Below are positions 6,926-14,336 of a stretch of DNA of 15,149 bases, piece by piece (the stretch's first letter is position 1; each line of letters starts with the position of its first letter). Location of the stretch: NCBI GenBank assembly GCA_964383905.1, contig CAYLJO010000156.1, positions 1-15,149 of the forward strand. The letters run 5' to 3'. The position numbers and the translations under genes were made by a program. The stretch comes from CAYLJO01 sp964383905 (GTDB taxonomy: Bacteria > Acidobacteriota > Blastocatellia > Pyrinomonadales > Pyrinomonadaceae). Under the pieces are notes generated by a model, which saw nothing but the letters and a program-made list of their open reading frames with translations, was not told where the DNA came from and did not search any database.

Positions 6926-8296
6926 GTGCGAACAACGGACACCATTGTTGCTTTATCGACGCCGCACGGTCGTAGTGGTATAGGCGTCATACGGTTGAGT
7001 GGTCCGCGGGCGATGGCGATTGCGCAATCCTTAATCCAGGATGATCAGTTTCGGCCTGAGCCTAATCACGTCGTATTAAAAAAAATTCGGAATCCCGAAA
7101 CCGGAGAGGCTTTAGATCACGCCCTCGTCACCTTCTTCCAATCACCACACTCATTCACCGGCGAGGATGTGATAGAGCTTAGCTGTCACGGCTCGCCGGT
7201 TCTCCTGCGTTCGATCATCGACTTAATTTTGGGCCTTGATGCGCGCGCCGCCGGCCCCGGTGAGTTCACCTTGCGTGCACTCACCAACGGCAGATTAAAT
7301 CTCAGCCAAGCGGAAGCTGTGCGCGACCTCATTAATGCGCAAACCAACGCCGCGGCGCGACAGGCCGCGCGCCAACTCGGAGGTGAGCTCTCAGCCCAAC
7401 TTCAACCGATCAAAGATTCGCTCCTGGAGGTCATTGTTCCGTTGGAATCTTCGCTGGAGTTTATCGAGGATGACCTGCCTGAGATTTCTATTGAGCAACT
7501 CAACGCAAAAATCTCCGACCTCAGCGGCCGTATTGAACAATTGGTCGCCACTTTTCGCGCCGGGCGGCTTTTGCGAGACGGATTAAAAGTCACCCTTGTG
7601 GGACGACCCAACGTTGGTAAGTCAAGCCTTTTCAACAGCTTACTGGCGACAGACAGGGCCATTGTGACAGACATTCCGGGCACCACGCGAGACAGTTTAA
7701 GCGAAATAGTAAGTCTTGAGGGGATACCTGTTTTACTGATAGATACAGCTGGTGTGCGCGCGTCCGGCGACCAGATTGAGAATCTTGGTGTTGCGCGTAC
7801 GAGGCGAGCCATGGCGGACGCAGACCTAATCATCGCTGTACTGGATGGCTCTCAGGTCTTAACGCACGAAGATGAGCATGTGCTTACCGAAGTCGCGGCC
7901 AATCAGCATCTCATTGCGTTCAACAAAAGCGATCTTAGTTCCTTTAGCAGCAGTGGTTTGGGAGGCCACACCGGTAAATCCATGGGGGTTGTTTCGGTCT
8001 CCGCAAAAACGGGGGCGGGACTGGACGACCTGCGTGCTGCTATACTGGAGCCTTTCATAGCTAGCAATTCACAGGACGCTGGATTGCTGATTACGGACGC
8101 GCGTCATCATGACCTGCTCCGGCGTACTCAAAGCGCTCTTGAGTCTTCGGCCGAGCTGTTCAAGCAACGCGCGAGTGAGGAACTTGTGCTCGTCGGTCTT
8201 TATGACGCTTTGCGCTTCCTGGGTGAAATTACTGGCGAAACAACCCCCAATGATGTGCTAGGCCAGATTTTTGCAACTTTCTGCATAGGAAAATAG
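6926..8296 (+). CDS. mnmE: tRNA modification GTPase MnmE
   Basis: With MnmG it installs the 5-aminomethyl or carboxymethylaminomethyl group on the wobble uridine (U34) of certain tRNAs, using GTP and a methylene-tetrahydrofolate carbon unit. The 456-residue length is typical. The N-terminal folate-binding domain starts TDTIVALSTPHGRSGIGVIR. The G domain has G1 GRPNVGKS (226-233), the TDIPGTTRD switch (248-256), G3 DTAG (273-276) and G4 NKSD (333-336). The C-terminal FCIGK ends in the conserved C-I-G-K with Cys453. The start is GTG, chosen because it sits directly before the conserved TDTIVA segment; no good ribosome-binding site is seen. mnmG follows after two bases, so the pair is translationally linked. 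Confidence 0.97.
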   Translation: MRTTDTIVALSTPHGRSGIGVIRLSGPRAMAIAQSLIQDDQFRPEPNHVVLKKIRNPETGEALDHALVTFFQSPHSFTGEDVIELSCHGSPVLLRSIIDLILGLDARAAGPGEFTLRALTNGRLNLSQAEAVRDLINAQTNAAARQAARQLGGELSAQLQPIKDSLLEVIVPLESSLEFIEDDLPEISIEQLNAKISDLSGRIEQLVATFRAGRLLRDGLKVTLVGRPNVGKSSLFNSLLATDRAIVTDIPGTTRDSLSEIVSLEGIPVLLIDTAGVRASGDQIENLGVARTRRAMADADLIIAVLDGSQVLTHEDEHVLTEVAANQHLIAFNKSDLSSFSSSGLGGHTGKSMGVVSVSAKTGAGLDDLRAAILEPFIASNSQDAGLLITDARHHDLLRRTQSALESSAELFKQRASEELVLVGLYDALRFLGEITGETTPNDVLGQIFATFCIGK

Positions 8297-8298
8297 TC

Positions 8299-10179
8299 AT
8301 GAGTTTCGATGAAGTTTTTGATGTGATTGTAATCGGCGCGGGTCACGCCGGGTGCGAAGCAGCCTCGGCGGCGGCGCGCCTTGGAGCGCAAACCGCATTG
8401 GTTACGATCAACCTTGATCTCATCGGCCAGATGTCCTGTAATCCTGCTATTGGTGGTATTGCCAAGGGCCATCTTGTGCGCGAAATGGACGCTTTGGGTG
8501 GCATCATGGGGCGCGTCATTGATCGGACCGGGATCCAATTTCGTCTGCTCAACCGTTCACGCGGTCCTGCCGTTCAATCTCCACGAGCACAGGCTGACCG
8601 TGCGCTTTATCGCACGGAGATGCGCCGTACCCTTGAGATGGGAACAAATCTACACCTGCGACAAGGACTGGTTGTTGATCTTATTGTCAATAACAGCCGT
8701 ATTTACGGTGTGGAATTGCAGGACACCAGACGCCTTCGCGCCGACGCCGTCGTGGTTGCCACCGGAACCTTCCTCAACGGGTTAATTCATGCCGGGCGAC
8801 GCACTTACACGGCCGGGCGGGCGGGTGAGCCGGCATCCATCGAGCTTGCCGAAGCTTTGAAGAGGCTTGGATTTCCTGTTGGGCGTTTGAAAACAGGGAC
8901 ACCACCGCGCCTCGATGGTCGTACGATTGATTGGGACGCCTTCGAGCCACAACCTGCTGACGAACGGCCTGTGCCCTTTTCTTTCGCGACTGAACGCATA
9001 GAACAGCCGCAGATTACCTGTTACATTGGTTACACGACACACAATGTCCATCATGCGATCCGCGCAAATCTAAATGAATCCCCCCTTTATTCGGGAAGAA
9101 TTAAGGGGATCGGGCCGCGCTACTGCCCGTCCATTGAAGATAAAGTAGTAAAGTTTGCGGACAAAAATCGCCACCAGCTCTTTCTGGAGCCGGAAGGCCA
9201 CAGTACAAACGAGGTCTATCTAAACGGCTTCTCCACCTCTTTACCTGCCGAGCTTCAGCAGGAATTAGTGCGCATGATTCCAGGGCTGGATGAAGCACGT
9301 ATTATCCGTCCGGGATACGCTATCGAGTACGATTACGTAGACCCGCGGGAGCTCACACCATCCCTGCAAACTGCTCGTATCGAGGGGCTTTTTCACGCGG
9401 GTCAGATTAATGGGACGACGGGCTATGAGGAGGCGGGATGTCAGGGCCTGATTGCTGGCATCAATGCCGCTCTTTTTGTACAGGGGCGCGAGCCTTTTCG
9501 TCTGCGCCGCGAGGAGTCTTATATAGGGGTACTGATTGACGACCTAATTACACAAGGGGTTGACGAGCCCTACCGAATCTTCACTTCTCGCGCGGAATAT
9601 CGCTTGGCTTTGCGCCATGATAATGCCGACGCGCGCCTTTCTCCTTATGGTCGCTCGCTCGGTCTGGTCGGCGATTCTGACTGGGAGCGCTTTAACCTTC
9701 GGCGTGACCGTATCGCACGCCTCCGGCAAGCGCTCGAAGGGACTCGGCTGCGGCGCTCAGATGCGGCCTATTCATCTTTGAGCCAGCTTCTCAGCGCCGA
9801 TTTCGGGGACTCAATTACTCTTGCCCAATTGGCTCAACGTCCTGGTATTGGTTCAGATCTTATTCGGCGATTATTGCCCGATGATCTACGCGCCGAGACC
9901 CACATGGTTGATTTGGAATCGGCTCTTGCTGGTCTACTCTACAGCGGTTATATCGATGCCCAACGCTCTACCCTTGAGCGTTTGCACCAGCATGACGGAC
10001 TGCGGATTCCGTTTGATTTTGATTTTCGTTCGGTAAGTGGGCTGTCTCATGAAATGGTCGAGCGATTCGAACGGGCTCGCCCCCAGACCTTTGGTCAGGC
10101 GCGTCGCATCCCCGGCCTAACTCCCGCCTCTCTCTCCACTCTGCTGGTTAAACTCTGCCTTGACCAGCGCGCCGCATAA
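8299..10179 (+). CDS. mnmG: tRNA uridine-5-carboxymethylaminomethyl modification enzyme MnmG (GidA)
   Basis: This is the FAD-dependent partner of MnmE in wobble-uridine modification of tRNA. The 626-residue protein opens with a Rossmann FAD fingerprint, DVIVIGAGHAGCEAA (GxGxxG at 13-18). Family signatures follow: QMSCNPAIGGIAKGHLVREM, GPAVQSPRAQADRALYR and GTTGYEEAGCQGLIAGINAA. The C-terminal helical domain that binds MnmE and tRNA ends at SGLSHEMVERFERARPQTFG and IPGLTPAS. The ATG is preceded by AGGA at 8287-8290 with good spacing and lies just after the mnmE stop. The gene normally precedes rsmG, parA and parB; here parA follows directly after a 190-base spacer. The identification is firm. 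Confidence 0.98.
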   Translation: MSFDEVFDVIVIGAGHAGCEAASAAARLGAQTALVTINLDLIGQMSCNPAIGGIAKGHLVREMDALGGIMGRVIDRTGIQFRLLNRSRGPAVQSPRAQADRALYRTEMRRTLEMGTNLHLRQGLVVDLIVNNSRIYGVELQDTRRLRADAVVVATGTFLNGLIHAGRRTYTAGRAGEPASIELAEALKRLGFPVGRLKTGTPPRLDGRTIDWDAFEPQPADERPVPFSFATERIEQPQITCYIGYTTHNVHHAIRANLNESPLYSGRIKGIGPRYCPSIEDKVVKFADKNRHQLFLEPEGHSTNEVYLNGFSTSLPAELQQELVRMIPGLDEARIIRPGYAIEYDYVDPRELTPSLQTARIEGLFHAGQINGTTGYEEAGCQGLIAGINAALFVQGREPFRLRREESYIGVLIDDLITQGVDEPYRIFTSRAEYRLALRHDNADARLSPYGRSLGLVGDSDWERFNLRRDRIARLRQALEGTRLRRSDAAYSSLSQLLSADFGDSITLAQLAQRPGIGSDLIRRLLPDDLRAETHMVDLESALAGLLYSGYIDAQRSTLERLHQHDGLRIPFDFDFRSVSGLSHEMVERFERARPQTFGQARRIPGLTPASLSTLLVKLCLDQRAA

Positions 10180-10189
10180 CTCGCTGCCA

Positions 10190-10246
10190 GTGATGTTTCA
10201 CGTGTCCCCTTCGCGCATCCAGCTTATGGGACACGTGAAACATCAC
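10190..10246. promoter_or_regulatory. parS: split parS-like inverted repeat (candidate ParB sites)
   Basis: A perfect 19-bp inverted repeat (10190-10208 with 10228-10246) encloses a 19-base loop. Each arm holds TGTTTCACGTG or its complement, that is 11 consecutive bases of the parS consensus TGTTTCACGTGAAACA. The rest of each site is replaced by C/G-rich bases, giving about 12-13 of 16 matches per arm. The CACGTG centres lie 33 bp apart, about three helical turns. The location directly ahead of parAB is where parS sites are common. The same hairpin could also end mnmG transcripts, but no T-run follows immediately. ParB binding is inferred. Confidence 0.65.
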
Positions 10247-10307
10247 CTTTTACGGCATAAAATGTTGCAAAGGTCAATTTGAACGGGATCTAAACGAAAA
10301 AGTGTAG

Positions 10308-10321
10308 CCTGCTAACGCAGG
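10308..10321. repeat. small hairpin upstream of parA
   Basis: CCTGC and GCAGG flank a four-base loop, TAAC, about 50 bases before the parA start. It could be a leader hairpin or a protein site, but it is short and could be chance. Confidence 0.25.
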
Positions 10322-10371
10322 TTATGTTAGTTTACGCACTGCTCGACAAGTTATAGATTCAGGGTCGTGAT

Positions 10372-11181
10372 ATGGCAAAAACCATTGCTGTGGCGAACCA
10401 AAAAGGCGGGGTTGGAAAGACGACGACAGCGGTCAATCTTGCTGCCTCGCTGGCGGTCGGTGAGATGCGCGTGTTACTCGTCGATGGAGACCCGCAAGCG
10501 AATGCTACTTCCGGAATCGGGATCCAACGCGGCAGTTTCCGGCGGAGCCTGTATCATGGGCTGATTCTTGATGAACCACTACAAAATATCCTGCATTCAA
10601 CCGAACTGCCTACTTTGAGAGTATTGCCTTCAGATAAAAACCTGGCCGGCGCCGAGATTGAGCTTGTCGATGCAGAAAAACGTGAATACAAGCTTAAAGA
10701 AGTACTGCATAGTGTGATCGATGATTATGACTTTATCATTATCGATTGCCCGCCCTCACTGGGCCTGCTGACATTAAACGCTTTAACTGCGTCCGATTCG
10801 CTATTGGTCCCAATCCAATGCGAATACTATGCGCTCGAAGGGGTCACGGAGTTATTTGACACGCTGGCACGCATCCGCCGTCTTCTGAATCCGGGACTAA
10901 CCATTGAAGGTCTTTTGCTCACAATGTATGACGAGCGTACAAACCTGTCGGCGGCGGTCGCGGCTGATCTCAGGGACTTTTATGGCCAGCAGGTGTTTGA
11001 GACCGTCATTCCGCGCAATGTCCGCTTGGCGGAAGCCCCCAGCTACGGTAAACCTATCATATTGTATGACATACGTTCTCGTGGTGCAGAAGCTTACATG
11101 CAGCTAGCGAAGGAGGTGATGGCCCATGACAAGAAGAGTGCTCGGGCGGGGCTTGAACGCGTTGCTCTCGGCGGAACCTGA
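10372..11181 (+). CDS. parA: chromosome-partitioning ATPase ParA (Soj)
   Basis: This deviant Walker A ATPase forms a dynamic gradient on the nucleoid and moves ParB-parS complexes apart after replication. It also influences DnaA in some species. The protein has 269 residues. The N-terminus is MAKTIAVANQKGGVGKTTTA, with signature lysines K11 and K16, followed by VDGDPQANATSGIG and the Walker B region DFIIIDCPPSLGLLTLNAL. The family core ends near LAKEVMAHD; about 17 further residues are encoded in the stretch shared with parB. AGGG at 10361-10364 gives a reasonable ribosome-binding site. It lies beside mnmG and the replication origin, which marks it as the chromosomal rather than plasmid type. 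Confidence 0.97.
   Translation: MAKTIAVANQKGGVGKTTTAVNLAASLAVGEMRVLLVDGDPQANATSGIGIQRGSFRRSLYHGLILDEPLQNILHSTELPTLRVLPSDKNLAGAEIELVDAEKREYKLKEVLHSVIDDYDFIIIDCPPSLGLLTLNALTASDSLLVPIQCEYYALEGVTELFDTLARIRRLLNPGLTIEGLLLTMYDERTNLSAAVAADLRDFYGQQVFETVIPRNVRLAEAPSYGKPIILYDIRSRGAEAYMQLAKEVMAHDKKSARAGLERVALGGT
11110..11120 (+). promoter_or_regulatory. strong ribosome-binding site for parB inside parA
   Basis: AAGGAGGTGAT is a near-complete complement of the 16S rRNA 3' end and sits five bases before the parB ATG. It lies within the parA coding sequence and fixes the parB start at 11126. Few other genes in this window have so good a site, which suggests ParB is made in excess of ParA. Confidence 0.9.
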
Positions 11182-12010
11182 CGCAAAAACCGGCGAGGAC
11201 CTGCTCGAAATAGATATAGACCTCATCAGCCCCAGCCCTGTCCAGCCACGCACGCATTTCGATGAGGCGCGTCTGGAGGAACTTGCGCAATCAATCCGTT
11301 CCAACGGGATTGTCCAGCCGCTACTCGTACGGCGGCGGGAGAATCATTACCAGCTAGTGGCAGGGGAAAGGAGATGGCGTGCCGCCCAGCGCGCCGGGCT
11401 TCAGCGCGTGCCGGCTGTCATACGTGATATCCCGGATGACAAGTTACTGGAACTGGCTCTGATCGAAAATATACAACGGCAGGAACTTAACGCCATCGAG
11501 GAGGCACAGGCTTACAAACGACTGATAGAGACCTTAGGGTTGACTCAAGAGATGGTCGCGCAACGCGTCGGGCGGGACCGCTCCTTTGTGACTAACTATT
11601 TACGCCTGCTACGCTTACCAAGTGATGTGCAACGGCTTGTCGAGGAGGAAAAGCTTTCGATGGGGCATGCCCGTGCGCTCCTTGGCGTTGACGACGTAGA
11701 AATTCAACGTCGCGTCGCACAAAGCATCGTCGAACAATCACTCTCGGTGCGCGAAACCGAGCGAGCGATCAAACGCATTATCGCGGGCGCGAGCCCGGCG
11801 GCGGCAACTCTGCCACAGCCAAAACGGGACGACGCAAATATACGCGCCGCTGAAAACAGGCTTCGACGACGTTTAGGCACGCAGGTACATGTATACCCGA
11901 GTCAGACAGGTACAGGCGGAAAGATCGAGATTGAGTATTACAATGATGGTGATTTAAACCGCCTCTACAATCTGTTGGCCGGTATACAAGGACCTGTGAC
12001 CGCGGCATAA
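11126..12010 (+). CDS. parB: chromosome-partitioning protein ParB (Spo0J), CTP-dependent clamp
   Basis: ParB binds parS, hydrolyses CTP and spreads along DNA as a sliding clamp, giving ParA and SMC a target near the origin. The 294 residues start with the typical MTRRVLGRGLNALL, the ParA-stimulating peptide. The CTP-binding region includes QPRTHFDEARLEELAQSI and the GERRWRA motif (80-86), then ENIQRQELNAIEEA (114-127). A helix-turn-helix near 139-160 recognises parS. The C-terminal dimerisation domain ends GKIEIEYYNDGDLNRLYNLL. The gene overlaps parA by 56 bases in a different frame. No good intrinsic terminator follows; a weak CAGAAA/TTTCTG hairpin lies at 12022-12037. Confidence 0.97.
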   Translation: MTRRVLGRGLNALLSAEPDAKTGEDLLEIDIDLISPSPVQPRTHFDEARLEELAQSIRSNGIVQPLLVRRRENHYQLVAGERRWRAAQRAGLQRVPAVIRDIPDDKLLELALIENIQRQELNAIEEAQAYKRLIETLGLTQEMVAQRVGRDRSFVTNYLRLLRLPSDVQRLVEEEKLSMGHARALLGVDDVEIQRRVAQSIVEQSLSVRETERAIKRIIAGASPAAATLPQPKRDDANIRAAENRLRRRLGTQVHVYPSQTGTGGKIEIEYYNDGDLNRLYNLLAGIQGPVTAA

Positions 12011-12689
12011 GTAAGATTTGGCAGAAAGTCATTTCTGACCCTGATCGCTAAGTATAAATAGCTATAGCCATCTCACTGTATGGCGACTTTCAAGCATACT
12101 TACCATATTCCATCCTTATTCTGCAGAATCACAGTTTTTAAGTGCATTTGTAAAATGAGCTTGTGGTTGGATAGTAAAAAGTAAAACAAACCGGTCTGAC
12201 GAGCTGTGGCTAGTAAACAGATCGGTTCGCCGACGCCTACCATATTGTTAAAGAGATGCAGCGCTTAGCGGCAGGCTCAAGGTTAAGCATATAGTCTCGC
12301 GCTCTCGGCAGAGTCGCGCCCCCATGAGATTTATTATCGGAGTTATGGGCTTTGATCTCGTAAATGAAACAATATTGCACTAGCGAAACACAAGTTTTGA
12401 CGGCATCCACCAAGAGCCGGCGACCTGAGCAACCGGGTGATTGACCCTGAATAGCGTCTACGTAAAACGTGAACTATAGCACTCGATAACCACCCGTTAT
12501 GCTAAAGGGTAATCACTCAGTCATACTCTACGCTGCTCTTTATGGTAGAAGATCATTTATCAACAACGCCCCTTTGAGAATTCTGTGCCAGAAAGTCAGC
12601 TAGACACACATGACAGTCGTGTGTAACAATCTCACTTAATTCAAATAGAGAAAACTGAAGAATGAAGAGAGGAGAACGTTCAAAAACCC
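12011..12689. other. gene-less, AT-rich spacer after parB
   Basis: About 680 bases hold no open frame of protein-like composition on either strand; stops are dense in all frames. The visible structures are a CAGAAA/TTTCTG hairpin (12022-12037), a GC-rich imperfect hairpin (CTCT-CGGC-AGAG extended by GCG/CGC) at about 12298-12317, GGGT/ACCC around 12437-12449, and ACACAC/GTGTGT around 12603-12623. No tRNA, tmRNA or known riboswitch core was recognised. It may hold an RNA gene, a decayed gene or simply the leader of the small gene that follows. Confidence 0.5.
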
Positions 12690-12956
12690 ATGCCAGAGAA
12701 GGACGCCGCGTCCGCCGGCAGCGCAACCCGGCCAAGCGCTGAGAAACAATCGCCGGCGGCGGCGAGTGCGGAAGAGATCACCTATCACGCCGTCGAAAAG
12801 GAAGGTCAGGTGACCGCCATCTGGGAGATGCAGGGGCGCAAGCACCTGCGGACGATTGATCCGCGCTCCCGCTTGGGCCAGGAGATCCTTCGGCTCTACA
12901 CGGCCGAGCATCACGAAGAAACAAGTGCGACCCCATCGGGTGGTGCTTCGTCGTAA
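12690..12956 (+). CDS. small hypothetical protein
   Basis: I do not recognise this 88-residue protein. Residues 1-28 are rich in A, S, E and P and look disordered. Residues 29-75 (EEITYHAVEKEGQVTAIWEM, then QGRKHLRTIDPRSRLGQEIL) have a mixed beta/alpha pattern with two tryptophan- or tyrosine-bearing strands and a final helix, so a small folded core is likely. The tail is again S/T/G-rich. There is no signal peptide or membrane segment. AGAGGAG at 12668-12674 is a plausible but rather distant ribosome-binding site. An intrinsic terminator follows 32 bases after the stop, supporting a single-gene transcript. A minus-strand open frame over the same stretch is less protein-like. Confidence 0.6.
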   Translation: MPEKDAASAGSATRPSAEKQSPAAASAEEITYHAVEKEGQVTAIWEMQGRKHLRTIDPRSRLGQEILRLYTAEHHEETSATPSGGASS

Positions 12957-12986
12957 GGTTTACCCGAGAGTATAGGATAAACGAAA

Positions 12987-13016
12987 GCAAAAAGTTGCGT
13001 TAGTGCGGCTTTTTGT
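12987..13016 (+). terminator. intrinsic terminator after the small gene
   Basis: AAAAAGTTGC (12989-12998) pairs fully with GCGGCTTTTT (13005-13014) if G-U pairs are allowed, and two more pairs extend the base. The loop is six bases and the 3' arm ends in a T-run followed by GTCT. The A-run on the 5' side makes it potentially bidirectional, serving the convergent dehydrogenase gene as well, although that stop lies about 300 bases away. Confidence 0.7.
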
Positions 13017-13319
13017 CTACCAGATCGCGGGAGGGAACAATCCTGATTGCTGGAGCGGAATTCAATTGGCCCGACCTTGGCATGAGATTTCTGATCCACA
13101 AGCTGCCATGCGTTGGTTGACACCCATTTCCCCTAGCAGCCTCCTTCCGGCTATTCCCCGTCTTCCTCCGTGAGATAAACTCGTAGCCTCATGTTTTTCT
13201 GGCAAGATTTGGCCCCGCCTAACCAGTGTTACTTCTTTTTTCTCCCCTCTTTCCTCTGTAACCTGCGGCGTCCCCTGTGGTTCAAATCGCCTTCTTCCGT
13301 TCACTCAATCACCTCAATT
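13017..13319. other. spacer with degenerate purine-rich repeat
   Basis: I see no gene in this 300-base stretch between convergent genes. On the minus strand 13232-13285 reads GAACCACAGGGGACGCCGCA, then GTTACAGAGGAAAGAGGGGA. This resembles the decayed ACCACAGAGG-type dispersed repeats found between genes in several phyla. A second purine-rich patch (CACGGAGGAAGACGGGGAA on the minus strand) lies near 13155-13175. The resemblance is from memory, not from a search. Confidence 0.4.
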
Positions 13320-14267
13320 TCATGTGACAAGATTTTGCGGTGCGCCTTTGGCGAAAGCCTCAATATTATCGATGAGCTGGTCGGCGAGGGTCTGCATCGC
13401 CTCGCCGCTTGCCCATGCAACATGCGGCGTGAGGATGAAATTTGGCAGATCTAAATCGAGCAGTACATTTCCATCGCGCGGCGGCTCGCTGCTAAGGACA
13501 TCGAAGCCCGCACCGCCGATAGATCCCGAACTCAAAGCCTCGACTAGTGCCGTTTCGTCGACCAGGCCCCCGCGCGCGGTGTTAATCAGAAGCGCGGTGG
13601 GGCGCATCTTTGCAAACTCCGCCGCCCCGATCATGTTCCGCGTCTCATCAGTCAGTGGGGAATGCAGGCTTATGACATCGCTCGCCTGCAAGACCTCCGC
13701 AAAAGCTGTGCGACCTTCGCGAATCCTATGCGCACGTTTTCGCTCCGAGACAAGTACGCGCATACCGAAGGCAAGCGCCAATTTTTCCACCGCCTGACCG
13801 AGCGTGCCGTAACCGACAATGCCGAGCGTGCTGCCGTAAAGATCATGAATCGACTGACCCAACAGGCAAAACTGCGGAGCCTGCTGCCATTCGCCGCTCA
13901 TTACTTGCTCACGATAACTGGATAGGTTACGGCGCAGGGCGAGCACCATCATCAACACATGTTCAGGCACAGAATGACGAGCATAATTGCGCACGTTGCA
14001 GACGGCTATACTGCGCCGCCTGCAATACTCAAGATCAATGTTGTCAACACCGGTTGCCGCGACGGCAATCAATTTAAGCCCGGGTAAAAGAGTTAAGTCC
14101 GGCTCCCGCAACGGAAGCTTGTTGCAGACCGCAATCGTTGCGTTCCGCAGCTTTTCCACGACCTCCGGGGGACGCGTCTCCTCATAGTCACGCCATTCAT
14201 GCGGGAAATCGGGTCGCCTAAAATTAGCTTTAACGGTGCTGCGTTCTAAAAAAACTATGCGCTCCAT
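13320..14267 (-). CDS. D-isomer 2-hydroxyacid dehydrogenase (glycerate/hydroxypyruvate reductase-like)
   Basis: This is an NAD(P)-dependent cytoplasmic oxidoreductase that interconverts 2-oxo acids and D-2-hydroxy acids. The 315-residue length is typical. The catalytic domain is formed by both ends. The nucleotide-binding domain contains GIVGYGTLG (GxGxxG at 152-157). The catalytic triad is visible as Arg232 in NTARGGLVDE, Glu261 in SSEPP and His282 in LTPHVAWAS. Trp285 after the histidine is common in the glycerate/hydroxypyruvate reductase branch, but the true substrate cannot be fixed from sequence; phosphoglycerate dehydrogenase without ACT domains is the main alternative. It stands alone, facing the small gene. 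The leader before the ATG looks like a dispersed repeat, and the ribosome-binding site (AGGATAGACCAGG) is unusual. Confidence 0.93.
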   Translation of the reverse strand: MERIVFLERSTVKANFRRPDFPHEWRDYEETRPPEVVEKLRNATIAVCNKLPLREPDLTLLPGLKLIAVAATGVDNIDLEYCRRRSIAVCNVRNYARHSVPEHVLMMVLALRRNLSSYREQVMSGEWQQAPQFCLLGQSIHDLYGSTLGIVGYGTLGQAVEKLALAFGMRVLVSERKRAHRIREGRTAFAEVLQASDVISLHSPLTDETRNMIGAAEFAKMRPTALLINTARGGLVDETALVEALSSGSIGGAGFDVLSSEPPRDGNVLLDLDLPNFILTPHVAWASGEAMQTLADQLIDNIEAFAKGAPQNLVT

Positions 14268-14300
14268 CCTGGTCTATCCTGATTAGTCCTTTGTGGTTTG
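14268..14300 (-). repeat. dispersed-repeat-like leader of the dehydrogenase gene
   Basis: On the minus strand the bases directly before the start read AACCACAAAGGACTAATCAG, then GATAGACCAGG, leading into ATGGAG. This AGGACTAATCAGGAT style resembles intergenic repeats of the form seen in many environmental genomes. If so, the start codon and ribosome-binding site arise at the edge of a repeat. This is a recollection-based call. Confidence 0.35.
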
Positions 14301-14336
14301 GTTTCAAGCAGTCTTGTGCGCAAAGGGTTTGATTTA

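Noticed and set aside
10331..10371. Possible parA promoter with TATAGA as -10
   Set aside because: The -35 candidate TTTACG gives a 15-bp spacer and the -10 would lie almost on the ribosome-binding site; evidence is too thin.
12400..12450. Possible riboswitch-like segment with GCCGGCGACCTGAG
   Set aside because: I could not build a consistent set of helices or match a known conserved core; it could be chance.
12636..12914. Minus-strand open frame of 92 codons
   Set aside because: It overlaps the small plus-strand gene, which has better composition, a ribosome-binding site and a terminator in the right place.
13062..13304. Minus-strand open frame of 80 codons between the small gene and the dehydrogenase
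   Set aside because: Its residues (many G, R, E) reflect a purine-rich degenerate repeat rather than a folded protein, and no ribosome-binding site is seen.
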